Below are positions 25,586 through 35,004 of a stretch of 45,415 nucleotides of DNA, piece after piece (positions within the stretch are counted from its first letter, which is position 1; the number at the start of each line of letters is the position of its first letter). The DNA is from an uncultured Planctomycetales bacterium (GTDB lineage: Bacteria; Planctomycetota; Planctomycetia; Isosphaerales; Isosphaeraceae): assembly GCA_903926465.1 (NCBI GenBank), contig CAIYJE010000051.1, positions 1 through 45,415 of the forward strand. The letters run 5' to 3'. A program made the position numbers and the translations under genes. Below the pieces are notes generated by a model. The model had not been told where the DNA came from. It made no database searches and worked only from the letters and a program-made list of their open reading frames with translations.

Positions 25586-26863
25586 TCAAGACCGCCAGAA
25601 CGTGGACTCTGGACCCACCTGGTAACGAACTTCCATCTGTGGAGTCATGACCTTTTCACCTTTGCGGAATAGAGACTCAACGCCAGCCATGGTCATGCCC
25701 GAGGTCAAGAGTGTGCGCTCAACTGGGTAAGGAACCTTGTTCGTGAGCACCATCTGCTCAACGTGATGAATCAGGGGGTTGAAGAAGTCGGCCGTGGACG
25801 ATGCCCGGCCGGGCATGGGCAAGTACATCTGGCACGAGGTGATCTTGCCGGTCTCGCCATCCAGACCCGCGTAGTTGAAGTCCTGGATCGGCAGCATGAA
25901 CAGCGTGGTCTTGAAGCCATCGCGATGCTCAATGAAATAGGCATACGCGTCTGGGAAGTTCTTGCGGGCCCAGTCCAGGCTGATCGGGTCAGTCTCATAC
26001 CCTTCGACAATCGGCAGGCTCTGTGAGCGTGTGAGCGCGGCCACCATCAACCGAGAGGTCGTTTCCTGCGTGGCCGCATGGTTCCACATTGCCTCCCCCT
26101 TGAGGGACTGCACGCTGGAGATGCCGACCTCGCCCCCCTTACGCCGTTCCGACATGCACTGGGCTGTTTCCAGGCCATGAAAATCGTAGCTATCTGGGGT
26201 GCCGTAGCCCACGCACACGCTTTCCTTGAGCGCGGATCCATGCGGCAGGTCGACCGAAGGGAGCCGCCAGGTCACCGGCAACGATGAGCCGGCCAGGAAC
26301 GGGAACCCCATCTTCTTGGCGGTGTCCACCATCGCCACGCATTCCACCCAGTTGGTGGAGAGGTGCTTGTCATTGAACACGGGCACGCTTCGGCCGCTGT
26401 TCTTGAAAACCTCGACCATCTGCTGGAAGAACGCGTACCGGGGGTAGAGGGTTTGACCCATCTCGTTCTTGGGGTAGTTGCCATGCTCGCCAATAATCAG
26501 CACCCCATCAACGGCCAGCTTGGAGGTACCGCACGTCAATGATTCGGCCACCGTGGGGTAGATGGGCACGTTGAACTGCTTGGAACGGCCGCGTGCCAGC
26601 TCGCCTTCAGGGAACTGATCGATATAGACCGACACCAGATCCACGTCGGGCTTGTGCCAGCCGCCGTCCCACTTGTAGCCCATCAGCAGCCGGTCCAGGA
26701 AATGCTGGGTGTGCGACATCTTGAAGTCCACCGTGCCGATCAGCGCCACCTTCTTGCGCTCTTTGACCACAGGTGCGCTGCCCGCGGACGCACGACTGGC
26801 TGCTAGAACCGCACCGGCCGAACCCAGAACAAACGAACGGCGAGACATGTCGGCATTCAGCAT
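25586..26863 (-). CDS. Tat-exported protein of unknown function
   Basis: 425 residues. ATG 26863 has GGGAG 8 nt upstream. The N-terminus MSRRSFVLGSAGAVLAASRASA is a twin-arginine signal. The mature part starts KVALIGTVDFKMSHTQHFLDRL and includes VDGVLIIGEHGNYPKNEMGQTLYPR, VFNDKHLSTNW, and AGSSLPVTWRLPSVDLPHG. It ends with a region that may bind a partner or cofactor. The opening resembles a Rossmann-type strand, but I do not recognise the family beyond recalling similar planctomycete secreted proteins. It is downstream of the ThuA-isochorismatase gene on the same strand (126-bp gap). Confidence 0.8.
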   Translation of the reverse strand: MLNADMSRRSFVLGSAGAVLAASRASAGSAPVVKERKKVALIGTVDFKMSHTQHFLDRLLMGYKWDGGWHKPDVDLVSVYIDQFPEGELARGRSKQFNVPIYPTVAESLTCGTSKLAVDGVLIIGEHGNYPKNEMGQTLYPRYAFFQQMVEVFKNSGRSVPVFNDKHLSTNWVECVAMVDTAKKMGFPFLAGSSLPVTWRLPSVDLPHGSALKESVCVGYGTPDSYDFHGLETAQCMSERRKGGEVGISSVQSLKGEAMWNHAATQETTSRLMVAALTRSQSLPIVEGYETDPISLDWARKNFPDAYAYFIEHRDGFKTTLFMLPIQDFNYAGLDGETGKITSCQMYLPMPGRASSTADFFNPLIHHVEQMVLTNKVPYPVERTLLTSGMTMAGVESLFRKGEKVMTPQMEVRYQVGPESTFWRS

Positions 26864-26989
26864 CTATCAATCTCCCAAGAAAGAAAGTCCGGAACGGTTG
26901 GCGAAGTCAAGACAACAGGGCCGCGAAGGCAACGGTTGTGGAGAGTCAAGGAGAGAGGAAGGGAACGAGTGTGGCTCAGTCAATCAGGC

Positions 26990-28513
26990 TCAGGGCGCGG
27001 GGGTCACCAGCTCCGTGCTCAGCACCGAGGGGCACCAGTACTTTTCGATATGTTCGATCACCAGGTTTGTGCCCTCATCGTGCGTCACCTTGGGCGTATC
27101 TTTGGGATCGTACATGGCGTCGGTCAGGTCTCGTACCAGCACGGCATGCATGCCGCGCTTGGTCATGGCCTTGATGGCGAATGTCCGGTTGAGCACGCAC
27201 ATGTTGGTATGCACGCCCATCATCAACACGTATTTGATCCCTTGCTGGCGGAACAGGTTGTAGATTTCGTCACCGTTCTCGCTCACGGCGTCCAACTCGG
27301 CCACTGTCAGCTTGGGGTTCTGGCGGGTCCAGGCCAGGTAGTTGGGGTCGTCGGTGTCGCAACCGCCGTCAGAATCATCGATCGGCAGGGGCGGTTCCTT
27401 GGGCAACTCTGGGGCAGGGGGCGGCGTGGCGGTGGGTGCCAGCTTGGCTCTGAGACGCTGCGGGGTACCGGCGTAGAATGCCATGGTGTCTGACGGCGCG
27501 TGCACGATCTGCACACCGGCCTTGCGCAGGTGATCTATCACCGGGTTCATCCGGCCGGCAATGGCATCGGCCCGTTCGGTGGCGCCCCGGCACCAGTGCA
27601 GGTCCCACATGTCGCAAATCACCACCCCAACCTCGGCCGCCGGCACGGTCTGCCGCACAGTTTCCACCCGCCACTCGCCGCTGCCTGGGGCGGTTTCTAC
27701 CCGTTTCCGCAGGTTCAACGTCAGGGTTGCTTCAGGCCGGGCCCGTAAGGGCGGTTGCTCGGCCAGCACCGGCTCGGCGGGAATGTCTCGCCTGGCCGTC
27801 CAGAACAGGGCGTTGGTCAAGAGCCGCAAAAAGCTGGCGTTCTCAAAATCTTGCTGGGCTCCCAGCGAGGTGTAGAAGATCCGACCATCACGGTCGGTGC
27901 GCACCCAGGCGGCCGGCTCGGTCGCCTCGGGCGAGGTGCTGTTCAGCAGCAGGGTGCAGTGGTTTGAGATCGGGCTGGTCCGGTACAGGCTGCCGCGTGA
28001 GGCGAGAGTTCCCACCCCCTGAAGCACCGGGTGCCCGGCCGCGTTGGGGGCCATCGCCGTGCGCTGGCTGAGATCATTGCGAAGGTGGCCCTTGTATGAG
28101 CCGCCCAGAACCTCGGCATCCAGCTCCAGCCAGTTCTGGAAAGCGTGGCTGGCCGTACGGACCGCCACCAGCGGCTTGCCGGCATGGATGTAGCGTTTGA
28201 TCCGCTCAATCTGCTCGGGCGGAAGCGTGAGCCGGCGGGTGAAGAGCAGGGCCACGTCGGTATTTTCCAGTGCTTCCAGACCGGGCAGGTCGTTGGTCCC
28301 TCGGGCCTTGAGCAGGGTGCAGGTCACCGGGTACCGAGTTTCCAGGTAGTGCTGGAAGCTGGCCAGAGTGCGGTCCGACTCATACTCTTCAGCCCCTGAA
28401 ATCAGGCAGACCCGCAAGCGGGGCGGGGTGTCGTCGGCCGGGGTTGAAGCCCACAGGAGGCCGGGAGCCAAACTGGCCAGCAGAACAATGAGAACCGACA
28501 CGCGGTGGACCAT
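26990..28513 (-). CDS. ThuA-like / isochorismatase-family fusion protein
   Basis: About 507 residues from ATG 28513 (an in-frame ATG at 28546 is possible). A signal peptide is visible (VLIVLLASLAPGLLWA). The N-terminal half is a ThuA-like glutamine-amidotransferase fold: RVCLISGAEEYESDRTLASFQHYL, DVALLFTRRLTL, IHAGKPLVAVRTASHAFQNW, LGGSYKGH. From about residue 290 a cysteine-hydrolase (isochorismatase-like) domain follows: VGVVICDMWDLHWC (catalytic Asp), then a long insert, VLMMGVHTNMCVLNR (catalytic Cys) and RGMHAVLVRDLTDAMY. The two domains are normally separate genes. Probably a secreted hydrolase acting on sugar-related or amide substrates, which is inference. Confidence 0.88.
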   Translation of the reverse strand: MVHRVSVLIVLLASLAPGLLWASTPADDTPPRLRVCLISGAEEYESDRTLASFQHYLETRYPVTCTLLKARGTNDLPGLEALENTDVALLFTRRLTLPPEQIERIKRYIHAGKPLVAVRTASHAFQNWLELDAEVLGGSYKGHLRNDLSQRTAMAPNAAGHPVLQGVGTLASRGSLYRTSPISNHCTLLLNSTSPEATEPAAWVRTDRDGRIFYTSLGAQQDFENASFLRLLTNALFWTARRDIPAEPVLAEQPPLRARPEATLTLNLRKRVETAPGSGEWRVETVRQTVPAAEVGVVICDMWDLHWCRGATERADAIAGRMNPVIDHLRKAGVQIVHAPSDTMAFYAGTPQRLRAKLAPTATPPPAPELPKEPPLPIDDSDGGCDTDDPNYLAWTRQNPKLTVAELDAVSENGDEIYNLFRQQGIKYVLMMGVHTNMCVLNRTFAIKAMTKRGMHAVLVRDLTDAMYDPKDTPKVTHDEGTNLVIEHIEKYWCPSVLSTELVTPAP

Positions 28514-28761
28514 GCCCAGGGACTCCAGTTTGCCTCGCGTTGACATTCAGGCCGACCTCGGGGTTCAATGAAGGGTGAACACGGTATGACGTTCGTCAAC
28601 CTGGCCCATCATGAGCCCAGTGAGAGAGCCGTTCAAGCCGCTACTGCCCACGCTCCTCCCGGTTCGCCAGGTTACCGCCTGCTCCTCCCGCCCGTTTTCG
28701 ATTCTCCCCGCCGTCTTGATCCGGTTCGCATGAACGGCTGAACATAGCCAGGGTGACCACA
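28514..28761. other. Divergent promoter region, ThuA fusion / PSD1 gene
   Basis: About 250 bp between divergent starts at 28513 (-) and 28762 (+). AGGGTG lies 8 nt before ATG 28762. No repeat, operator-like dyad or small gene was seen. Confidence 0.4.
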
Positions 28762-31707
28762 ATGGTGCGCTGGGTGCTAATGCTGGTGGTTTTGCTGGCT
28801 AGCCCGGAATTGATGGGCTGGCGTCAGGCGCAGGTCCAGGCCCAAGAGGCCGACCAGGCGGCCGCGACCGCGGCGGACCTGGAATTCTTTGAGAAATCAG
28901 TCAGGCCGGTTCTGATCGACCGGTGCATTAGCTGCCATGGGCCAGAAAAGGCCAAGAACGACCTGCGGCTGGACGGCCGGGCGGCCATGCTCGAAGGCGG
29001 CGTGATGGGGCCGGCCCTGGTCCCTGGCAAGCCTGAAGAAAGCCTGCTGGTGGAGGCGGTCACCTTTGAAGGCACGCTCAAAATGCCCCCCAAGGGGAAG
29101 CTCAGCGATGCCGAGATCCAGGCCCTCACCGAATGGGTCCAGCGCGGGGCTCCTTGGCCCGGTGAACCCAGCCAAGCCGCGGCCACAAGCTCGCCCAAAA
29201 CCCCCAACATCGGGCCCGAGGAATGGCAAAAGCGGGCCGGCCACTGGGCGTTTCAGCCATTGAAGCCGGCCCCCACGCCAACCGTTCAGAATTCCGACTG
29301 GTGCGCCGGGCCGATTGATGCCTGGATCTTGGCCAAGCTTGAGGAAAACCGGCTGACTCCGGCCCCTCGGGTCGAGAAGCGGACCCTGATCCGCCGCCTC
29401 AGTTTTGACCTGCTCGGGCTGCCACCCACCCCGGCCGAGGTTCAGGCCTTCCTGGCCGATACCCGGCCCGACGCTTACGAGCGACTGGTCGACCGCCTAC
29501 TGGCCAGCCCGCGGTTTGGTGAGCGCTGGGGACGGCACTGGCTAGACCTGGTTCGGTACGGAGACACCCTGGGGCATGAGTTTGACTTCGAGATCCCCAA
29601 CGCCTACCGATACCGTGACTACGTGATTGACGCCCTCAACGCCGACCTGCCGTACGACCAGTTCGTCCGCGAACAGCTTGCCGGCGATCTGCTGAAGAAC
29701 CCCCGCATTGAACCGATCACGGGCCGCAACCTGTCGATTCTGGGCACCGGCTTCGCACTGCTGGGGGAGGGGACTCACTCACCCGTCGATGCCCGTGAAG
29801 AACAGATCCGCCGGGTCGATAACCAGATCGACGTGCTGGGCAAGACCTTCCTCGGCCTCACGCTCGCCTGCGCTCGCTGCCACGATCACAAGTTTGATCC
29901 GCTCTCCCAGCGCGACTATTACGCCATGGCCGGCTTCTTCCAAAGCTCACGCTACCAGCAAGTTCCACTGGAAGACGATCAAAGTCGGGCCGCCCTGGCC
30001 GAACTCAAGGAACGCCTCAAGGAACTCCGCGCCGAGCCCGAACTCGCCCCCTTGGCCCTGGTGCCTGAAGCTGCGGCCGCCGCCAGCCCCGAGCCCAGCC
30101 TCGGAACCAGCGTGTTTGCCAGCTTCCAGCAGAATGACTTCGGGGCCTGGAAAGTGGCCGGCCCGGCCTTTGGCACCGGTCCCTCTCAGGCAGGAGACCT
30201 GCGGCTGGTCAAGATCGACAATCTACCGGCCGTACAGCCGGTCCCACCGGGCGTGGCCCATAGCGGCCTGACGGCCGACCGGCTCCGGGGTGCGCTCCGG
30301 TCGCCTACATTCACTATCACCTCCCGCTATGTGCAGTACCTGGCCTGGGGCCAAGGCGGCCGGATCAACCTCGTGGTGGATGGCTTTGAAAAGATCCGCG
30401 ACCCGATCTACGGCCCACTCACGTTTGGTGTGAACGCCCCCGACGCCCCCCGCTGGTTTGTGCAAGATGCCGGCATGTGGCTGGGCCACAAGGCGTACAT
30501 TGAAATCTCAGACGGCGCCACCACCGACTTCAACAGCTCAAGCGGCCAGATTCACGGTGGCGACGGCTTCATTGCCGTGGCTGAGATCCGCTTTTCTGAC
30601 AAACCAGACACTCCCGCGGCACCCGCCGCGGCTCCGGCCCGGCCCATCAGCAACCCCACGCTCGGGTCCCGGGCCGATGCCGTGCTGGCCCAGGCCGCAG
30701 CCTTGCCAGACGTGGCCATGGCCCTGACCCTGGCCGATGGAAGCGGCGACGATGAGCATGTGTTAGTACGCGGGAACCCCAAGAACCTGGGAGTGCTGGC
30801 CCCTCGCCGGTTCCTGGAAGTGATTGCCGGCCCCGAGCCCACCACCGACGCCTCTGGCAGCGGCCGGCTGGATCTGGCCGAGCGTATGCTTGATCCCACC
30901 GATCCCCTGCCAGCGCGGGTGATGGTCAACCGGCTCTGGCAGCACCATTTCGGCCGCGGCCTGGTGCCCACGCCCGACGACTTCGGCCACATGGGCCAGG
31001 CCCCCAGCCACCCCGAACTCCTGGACCTGCTGGCCGACGAACTGATCAGGAGCGGCTGGTCGCTCAAACATCTCCACCGTCTGATGGTTCTGTCTCAGAC
31101 CTACCAGATGAACAGCGTCCCCGACGCTCAGGGGAACGCCAACGACCCAGACAACCGCTGGCTGCACCGGGCCCGCCTGAAGCGGCTCGAGGCCGAGGCC
31201 CTGCGTGATAACCTGCTGGCCCTTTCCGGCCAGCTGGTCCAGACCATGCACGGGCCCGGGGTCATGCCCCACCTCACCCCCTCAATGGACGGACGGGGCC
31301 GGCCTGGAAGTTCCGGACCCCTGGATGGGGCAGGCCGGCGCAGCGTCTACCTGGGCATCCGCCGCAACTTCCTGCAGCCGTTCTTGCTGGCGTTTGACTT
31401 TCCGGCCCCCGCCGGCCCCATGGGCCGCCGCAATATTTCCAATGTGCCGGCCCAGGCCCTGACCCTGCTCAATGACCCGCTGGTGCTTGAACAAGCCCGG
31501 ATCTGGGCCGAACGGACCCTGGCGGAACCGGCAGCCAACCAGGATGAACGCCTGACCCGGATGTTCGAAACGGCGTTCGCCAGGCCCCCCACCGCCGAGG
31601 AACGAGCCACCGCCCATCACCTGCTGGGAGACAGCGCCGACCCGGCCGCCTGGGCCGACCTGGCCCATATCCTGATCAACGTCAAGGAATTCTCGTTCAT
31701 TCCCTGA
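28762..31707 (+). CDS. PSCyt1 / DUF1549 / DUF1553 (PSD1) secreted cytochrome c-like protein
   Basis: 981 residues with signal peptide (WVLMLVVLLASPELMGW). Planctomycete cytochrome C domain with CISCHG and LVPGKPEESLLVEAV, KMPPKGKLSDAEI. Then DUF1549: IDAWILAKLEENRLTPAPRV..LIRRLSFDLLGLPPTPAEV, FGERWGRHWLDLVRYGDT, and the conserved ACARCHDHKFDPLSQRDYYAM. A middle lectin-like insert (about 450-620) precedes DUF1553: GSGRLDLAERMLDPTDPLPARVMVNRLWQHHFGRGLV, DFGHMGQAPSHPELLDLLA, YLGIRRNFLQPFLLAFDFP, NVPAQALTLLNDPLV. Followed 73 bp later by its usual partner DUF1501. Proposed role: periplasmic substrate oxidation; the true substrate is unknown. Confidence 0.94.
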   Translation: MVRWVLMLVVLLASPELMGWRQAQVQAQEADQAAATAADLEFFEKSVRPVLIDRCISCHGPEKAKNDLRLDGRAAMLEGGVMGPALVPGKPEESLLVEAVTFEGTLKMPPKGKLSDAEIQALTEWVQRGAPWPGEPSQAAATSSPKTPNIGPEEWQKRAGHWAFQPLKPAPTPTVQNSDWCAGPIDAWILAKLEENRLTPAPRVEKRTLIRRLSFDLLGLPPTPAEVQAFLADTRPDAYERLVDRLLASPRFGERWGRHWLDLVRYGDTLGHEFDFEIPNAYRYRDYVIDALNADLPYDQFVREQLAGDLLKNPRIEPITGRNLSILGTGFALLGEGTHSPVDAREEQIRRVDNQIDVLGKTFLGLTLACARCHDHKFDPLSQRDYYAMAGFFQSSRYQQVPLEDDQSRAALAELKERLKELRAEPELAPLALVPEAAAAASPEPSLGTSVFASFQQNDFGAWKVAGPAFGTGPSQAGDLRLVKIDNLPAVQPVPPGVAHSGLTADRLRGALRSPTFTITSRYVQYLAWGQGGRINLVVDGFEKIRDPIYGPLTFGVNAPDAPRWFVQDAGMWLGHKAYIEISDGATTDFNSSSGQIHGGDGFIAVAEIRFSDKPDTPAAPAAAPARPISNPTLGSRADAVLAQAAALPDVAMALTLADGSGDDEHVLVRGNPKNLGVLAPRRFLEVIAGPEPTTDASGSGRLDLAERMLDPTDPLPARVMVNRLWQHHFGRGLVPTPDDFGHMGQAPSHPELLDLLADELIRSGWSLKHLHRLMVLSQTYQMNSVPDAQGNANDPDNRWLHRARLKRLEAEALRDNLLALSGQLVQTMHGPGVMPHLTPSMDGRGRPGSSGPLDGAGRRSVYLGIRRNFLQPFLLAFDFPAPAGPMGRRNISNVPAQALTLLNDPLVLEQARIWAERTLAEPAANQDERLTRMFETAFARPPTAEERATAHHLLGDSADPAAWADLAHILINVKEFSFIP

Positions 31708-31780
31708 CCCGGGATCAGCCGCCCAGACGTATCAAGGCAGATCGTGTCCCCTTCCATTGCGTTTCTCCAGGAACCTCGCC

Positions 31781-33211
31781 ATGCACTGCCGCCGTTTCTT
31801 GCCTGGTTCGCCAAGCCGACGCGAGGTTCTAACACGCACGGCCAACGGCTTTGGAGCCCTGGCACTGACCAGCTTGCTGGGCAAGCCAGAATTTGGCGGT
31901 GCCCTCCAGGCCGCTACCGACGATTTATCGCCAGCCACCGCCCTTCAGGGACCGCATTTCCCCCCCAAAGCACGCAACGTCATCTTTTTGTACATGGATG
32001 GTGGGCCGTCTCAGGTCGACACCTTTGACCCCAAGCCCCGGCTGGATCGCGAGCACGGCCAGCCGATCAAGACCAAGGTCCAGCCCACCCAGTTCAACAA
32101 CGTGGGCAACGTCCTCAAGTCGCCCTGGGCGTTCAAAAATTATGGCCAGAGCGGCATCCCGGTCAGCGACCTGTTCCCCAACCTGGGCCAGTGCGTGGAC
32201 GATATGGCTATTGTCCGCTCGATGGTGGCCAACTTCTCTGAACACACGCAGGGGAATTACTTCCTGCATACCGGCTCTGGCCTACAAGGCCGGCCCAGCC
32301 ATGGCGCCTGGGTGGGCTACGGCCTGGGCAGTGAGTGCCACAACTTACCCTCGTTCGTGGTCCTTAACTCAGGCCTGATCCCCCCCGGTGGGGTCGATTG
32401 CTTTGGCAACGGCTTCCTGCCCGCCACCTTCCAGGGCTCCATCTTTCAGCCCAGCGCCAACCCCATAGAGAACGTTCAGCCCACTCCCAATCAGGCCCGT
32501 AAACTCGAAGCCTTGCGCAGCCTGGACGCCGGCGTGCTGGGCCGGGTGGGCCACCACGATGCCCTGGAATCGGCCATTGCCAATTATGAGCTGGCCTCCC
32601 GCATGCAAACGGCCATCCCCGAACTGGTCGACCTCCAGGGGGAATCCAAGGCCACCCGCGAGCTGTACGGCCTGGAACACCCCTACCCGCACACCCGGGT
32701 GTTCGGTCATCAGTGCCTGGTGGCACGCCGGCTGGTGGAACGTGGAGTCCGGTTCATCGAAATTACGTGCCCCAACACCGGCAACGACCGCTGGGACCAG
32801 CACAGTAACCTCAAGGGCGGCCACGAAAACAACGCCCTGACCACCGACCAGCCGATTGCCGCCCTGCTCAAAGACCTCAAGGCACGCGGCTTGCTAGACT
32901 CAACCCTGGTCCTCTGGGCCGGCGAGTTCGGCCGCACCCCCATGGCCCAGGGCTCCGACGGCCGCGACCATAGCCCGTTCGGCTTCAGCATCTGGATGGC
33001 CGGCGGCGGCATTAAAGGGGGCACGATCCATGGTGCCACCGACGACTACGGCTACCACGCCGTTGAAAAACCGGTCACCATGCACGACCTGCACGCCACC
33101 ATGCTCCACCTGCTGGGCATTGACCACACCCGGCTGACCTACCGGTTTGGCGGCCGAGACATGCGCCTGACCGACGTCCACGGCAATGTGGTGACAGAGA
33201 TCCTGGCGTAA
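31781..33211 (+). CDS. DUF1501 family Tat-exported protein
   Basis: 476 residues from ATG 31781, with AGGAA about 8 nt upstream. The Tat-type start PSRREVLTRTANGFGALALTSLLG predicts export. Sulfatase-like fold markers of DUF1501 are present: VIFLYMDGGPSQVDTFDPKP, LFPNLGQCVDDMAIVRSM, GSGLQGRPSHGAWVGYGLG, FGHQCLVARRLVERGVRFIEI, WDQHSNLKGGHENNA, LVLWAGEFGRTPMAQ, GRDHSPFGFSIWMAGGGIKGGT, TMLHLLGIDHTRLTYRFGGRDMRLT. It pairs with the PSD1 protein upstream, the usual planctomycete arrangement. Confidence 0.95.
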   Translation: MHCRRFLPGSPSRREVLTRTANGFGALALTSLLGKPEFGGALQAATDDLSPATALQGPHFPPKARNVIFLYMDGGPSQVDTFDPKPRLDREHGQPIKTKVQPTQFNNVGNVLKSPWAFKNYGQSGIPVSDLFPNLGQCVDDMAIVRSMVANFSEHTQGNYFLHTGSGLQGRPSHGAWVGYGLGSECHNLPSFVVLNSGLIPPGGVDCFGNGFLPATFQGSIFQPSANPIENVQPTPNQARKLEALRSLDAGVLGRVGHHDALESAIANYELASRMQTAIPELVDLQGESKATRELYGLEHPYPHTRVFGHQCLVARRLVERGVRFIEITCPNTGNDRWDQHSNLKGGHENNALTTDQPIAALLKDLKARGLLDSTLVLWAGEFGRTPMAQGSDGRDHSPFGFSIWMAGGGIKGGTIHGATDDYGYHAVEKPVTMHDLHATMLHLLGIDHTRLTYRFGGRDMRLTDVHGNVVTEILA

Positions 33212-33241
33212 CGCGATGGTCCACCGTCTTTCCGCATGTGC

Positions 33242-33304
33242 GATAGCCGCCCCCGGCTCTCTGTTTCTTCAGTCCATTGTGCGACAGCCGCCCCCGGCTG
33301 TCGC
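33242..33304. repeat. Pair of GACAGCCG-type hairpin repeats
   Basis: A perfect 10-bp stem GCGACAGCCG / CGGCTGTCGC (33281-33304, loop CCCC) is preceded by an imperfect copy GATAGCCG..GGCTCTC (33242-33260). It lies between the DUF1501 stop and the metallophosphatase gene. The same paired design (one perfect, one GATAGCC copy) occurs at 38373-38439. It may also end transcription. Confidence 0.7.
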
Positions 33305-33327
33305 TTCAGTCATGGAATCGAACCGCT

Positions 33328-34971
33328 ATGGCCAATGAGCGACCACACACTGGAATTGAACCTCGGAATCGCTGGTGGATCGTAGCCTGTTTGGGTGTCC
33401 TGGCCTGGCTCGCCCCACCGCCGTGCCAGGCCGAGTCAATTCGCGTGACCTTGCTCCAGATCAACGACGTTTATGAACTTCAGGCCCGGCCGGGCACGCC
33501 GGGCGGTCTGGCGCGTGTGGCTGGCCTGCGTGCCAAGCTGGAACAAGAGAATCCCGGCCACACCTTCACCATTCTGGCCGGCGATGCGCTCAGTCCGTCG
33601 GCCCTGGGAATGCTGAACGTGGATGGTGAAAAGCTGGCCGGGCGTCAGATGGTGGCATCGCTGCGGGCCTTGGGGGTCGATTTCGCCACCTTTGGAAACC
33701 ATGAATTTGACATCACCGGTGATCAGTTCCTGGCCCGCCTGAGAGAGTCTGGATCGCGTGAAGAGACCAGCGGTACGGCCGAAATGCGCCGGATGTACTG
33801 GTTCTCTGACAATGTGACCGATCAGGCGGGCAATCCCTTTCCAGGCGTGACCCGGGAACTGGTGCTGCAGGTGCTGGGCGAATCTGGGGCCACGCTGCGG
33901 ATTGGCGTGATTGGTGTGACAACCTCCCAGAACGACCCCGATTATGCCGACTTCAAGAACCCCGTTGAAACGGCCCGCGCCCTGGCGCGCAAGTGGCATG
34001 AGAATAAAACCTGTGACGTGATCATTGCGGTGACCCACCTGACCATTGAAGAAGACGAACGGCTGGCCCTGGCGGCCCCCGAGATCAGCCTGATCCTGGG
34101 CGGCCATGAGCACGAACATAGCTACACCCACCGGCCAGGCCTGGCCCACCCGCCCATTGCCAAGGCCGACGCCAACGTGCGCACCGTTTATGTGCATGAC
34201 CTGCTGTATGACACCCAGAGCCACCAGTTGGCCCTGTCTTCTCGGCTGGAACCGGTTCTGCCCACGCTGGCCGAAGAGCCGGCCACCGCCCGGGTGGTGA
34301 ACGACTGGATGCAGCGCGGCCTGGCGGCGTTTGAAGCCCAGTACAAGTACAAGGCGGCAGATCCGGTCTTCGTCAGCCCTCATGACCTGGAAGGGCGAGA
34401 CGGCTTGGTTCGCTCCACCCCCACCAACCTCACCAAACTGGTATGCGCCTCCATGCTTGAGGCGGCCGGGCCCAGCACCGACGCCGTGGTTCTGAACAGC
34501 GGCACGATCCGGATTGATGATGTGATTCCCGCCGGGCCAGTCACCTACTATGACCTCCACCAGATTCTGCCCTACGACGGTGACATCATGACCGGTCAGG
34601 TGCGTGGCGACCTGCTCAAGAAGATCCTGGACCGGGGCGCGGCCATCCCGCAAGATGGCGGGTTCTTGCAAACCGCCAACATTGGCGGCAATACGCGGCA
34701 AGGCTGGACCGTGAAGGGGGCTCCCCTGGACGCTTCCACCTACTACAACATTGCCACCACCGCCCACTTCACCGGCGGCGTGCTCAAGAAGTTCACCGAT
34801 CTGGAACTTGATAAAACGAGCCTGATCCGCGAGCGCAAGACCCTGATGGACCAGCGCGTGGCGCTGATCCAGTACCTCAAAACCAACCCCAAGGTCGAGC
34901 CACCGGCCTCGCATCCGAACTTCGTGAAAGAGCCGATCCCGCACGAGCCGATCATTCTCACGCTGCCTTGA
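33328..34971 (+). CDS. 5'-nucleotidase / metallophosphatase family secreted protein
   Basis: 547 residues from ATG 33328, with a hydrophobic export signal (WWIVACLGVLAWLAPPPCQA). Calcineurin-like metal-binding motifs in order: LLQINDVYEL (D; the usual DxH reads DVY), ILAGDALSPS (GD), TFGNHEFDI (GNHE), IIAVTHLTIEED (H) and GGHEHEH (GHxH). The C-terminal 5'-nucleotidase domain is recognisable in TNLTKLVCASMLEAA, VVLNSGTIRIDDVIPAGPVTYYDL and ILPYDGDIM. It would hydrolyse nucleotides or related phosphoesters in the periplasm. The in-frame ATG/TTG upstream falls inside repeat DNA, so it is not used. Confidence 0.9.
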   Translation: MANERPHTGIEPRNRWWIVACLGVLAWLAPPPCQAESIRVTLLQINDVYELQARPGTPGGLARVAGLRAKLEQENPGHTFTILAGDALSPSALGMLNVDGEKLAGRQMVASLRALGVDFATFGNHEFDITGDQFLARLRESGSREETSGTAEMRRMYWFSDNVTDQAGNPFPGVTRELVLQVLGESGATLRIGVIGVTTSQNDPDYADFKNPVETARALARKWHENKTCDVIIAVTHLTIEEDERLALAAPEISLILGGHEHEHSYTHRPGLAHPPIAKADANVRTVYVHDLLYDTQSHQLALSSRLEPVLPTLAEEPATARVVNDWMQRGLAAFEAQYKYKAADPVFVSPHDLEGRDGLVRSTPTNLTKLVCASMLEAAGPSTDAVVLNSGTIRIDDVIPAGPVTYYDLHQILPYDGDIMTGQVRGDLLKKILDRGAAIPQDGGFLQTANIGGNTRQGWTVKGAPLDASTYYNIATTAHFTGGVLKKFTDLELDKTSLIRERKTLMDQRVALIQYLKTNPKVEPPASHPNFVKEPIPHEPIILTLP

Positions 34972-35004
34972 ACTGTTTACTGAACCGCTGAAGGATCCTG
35001 GAAC

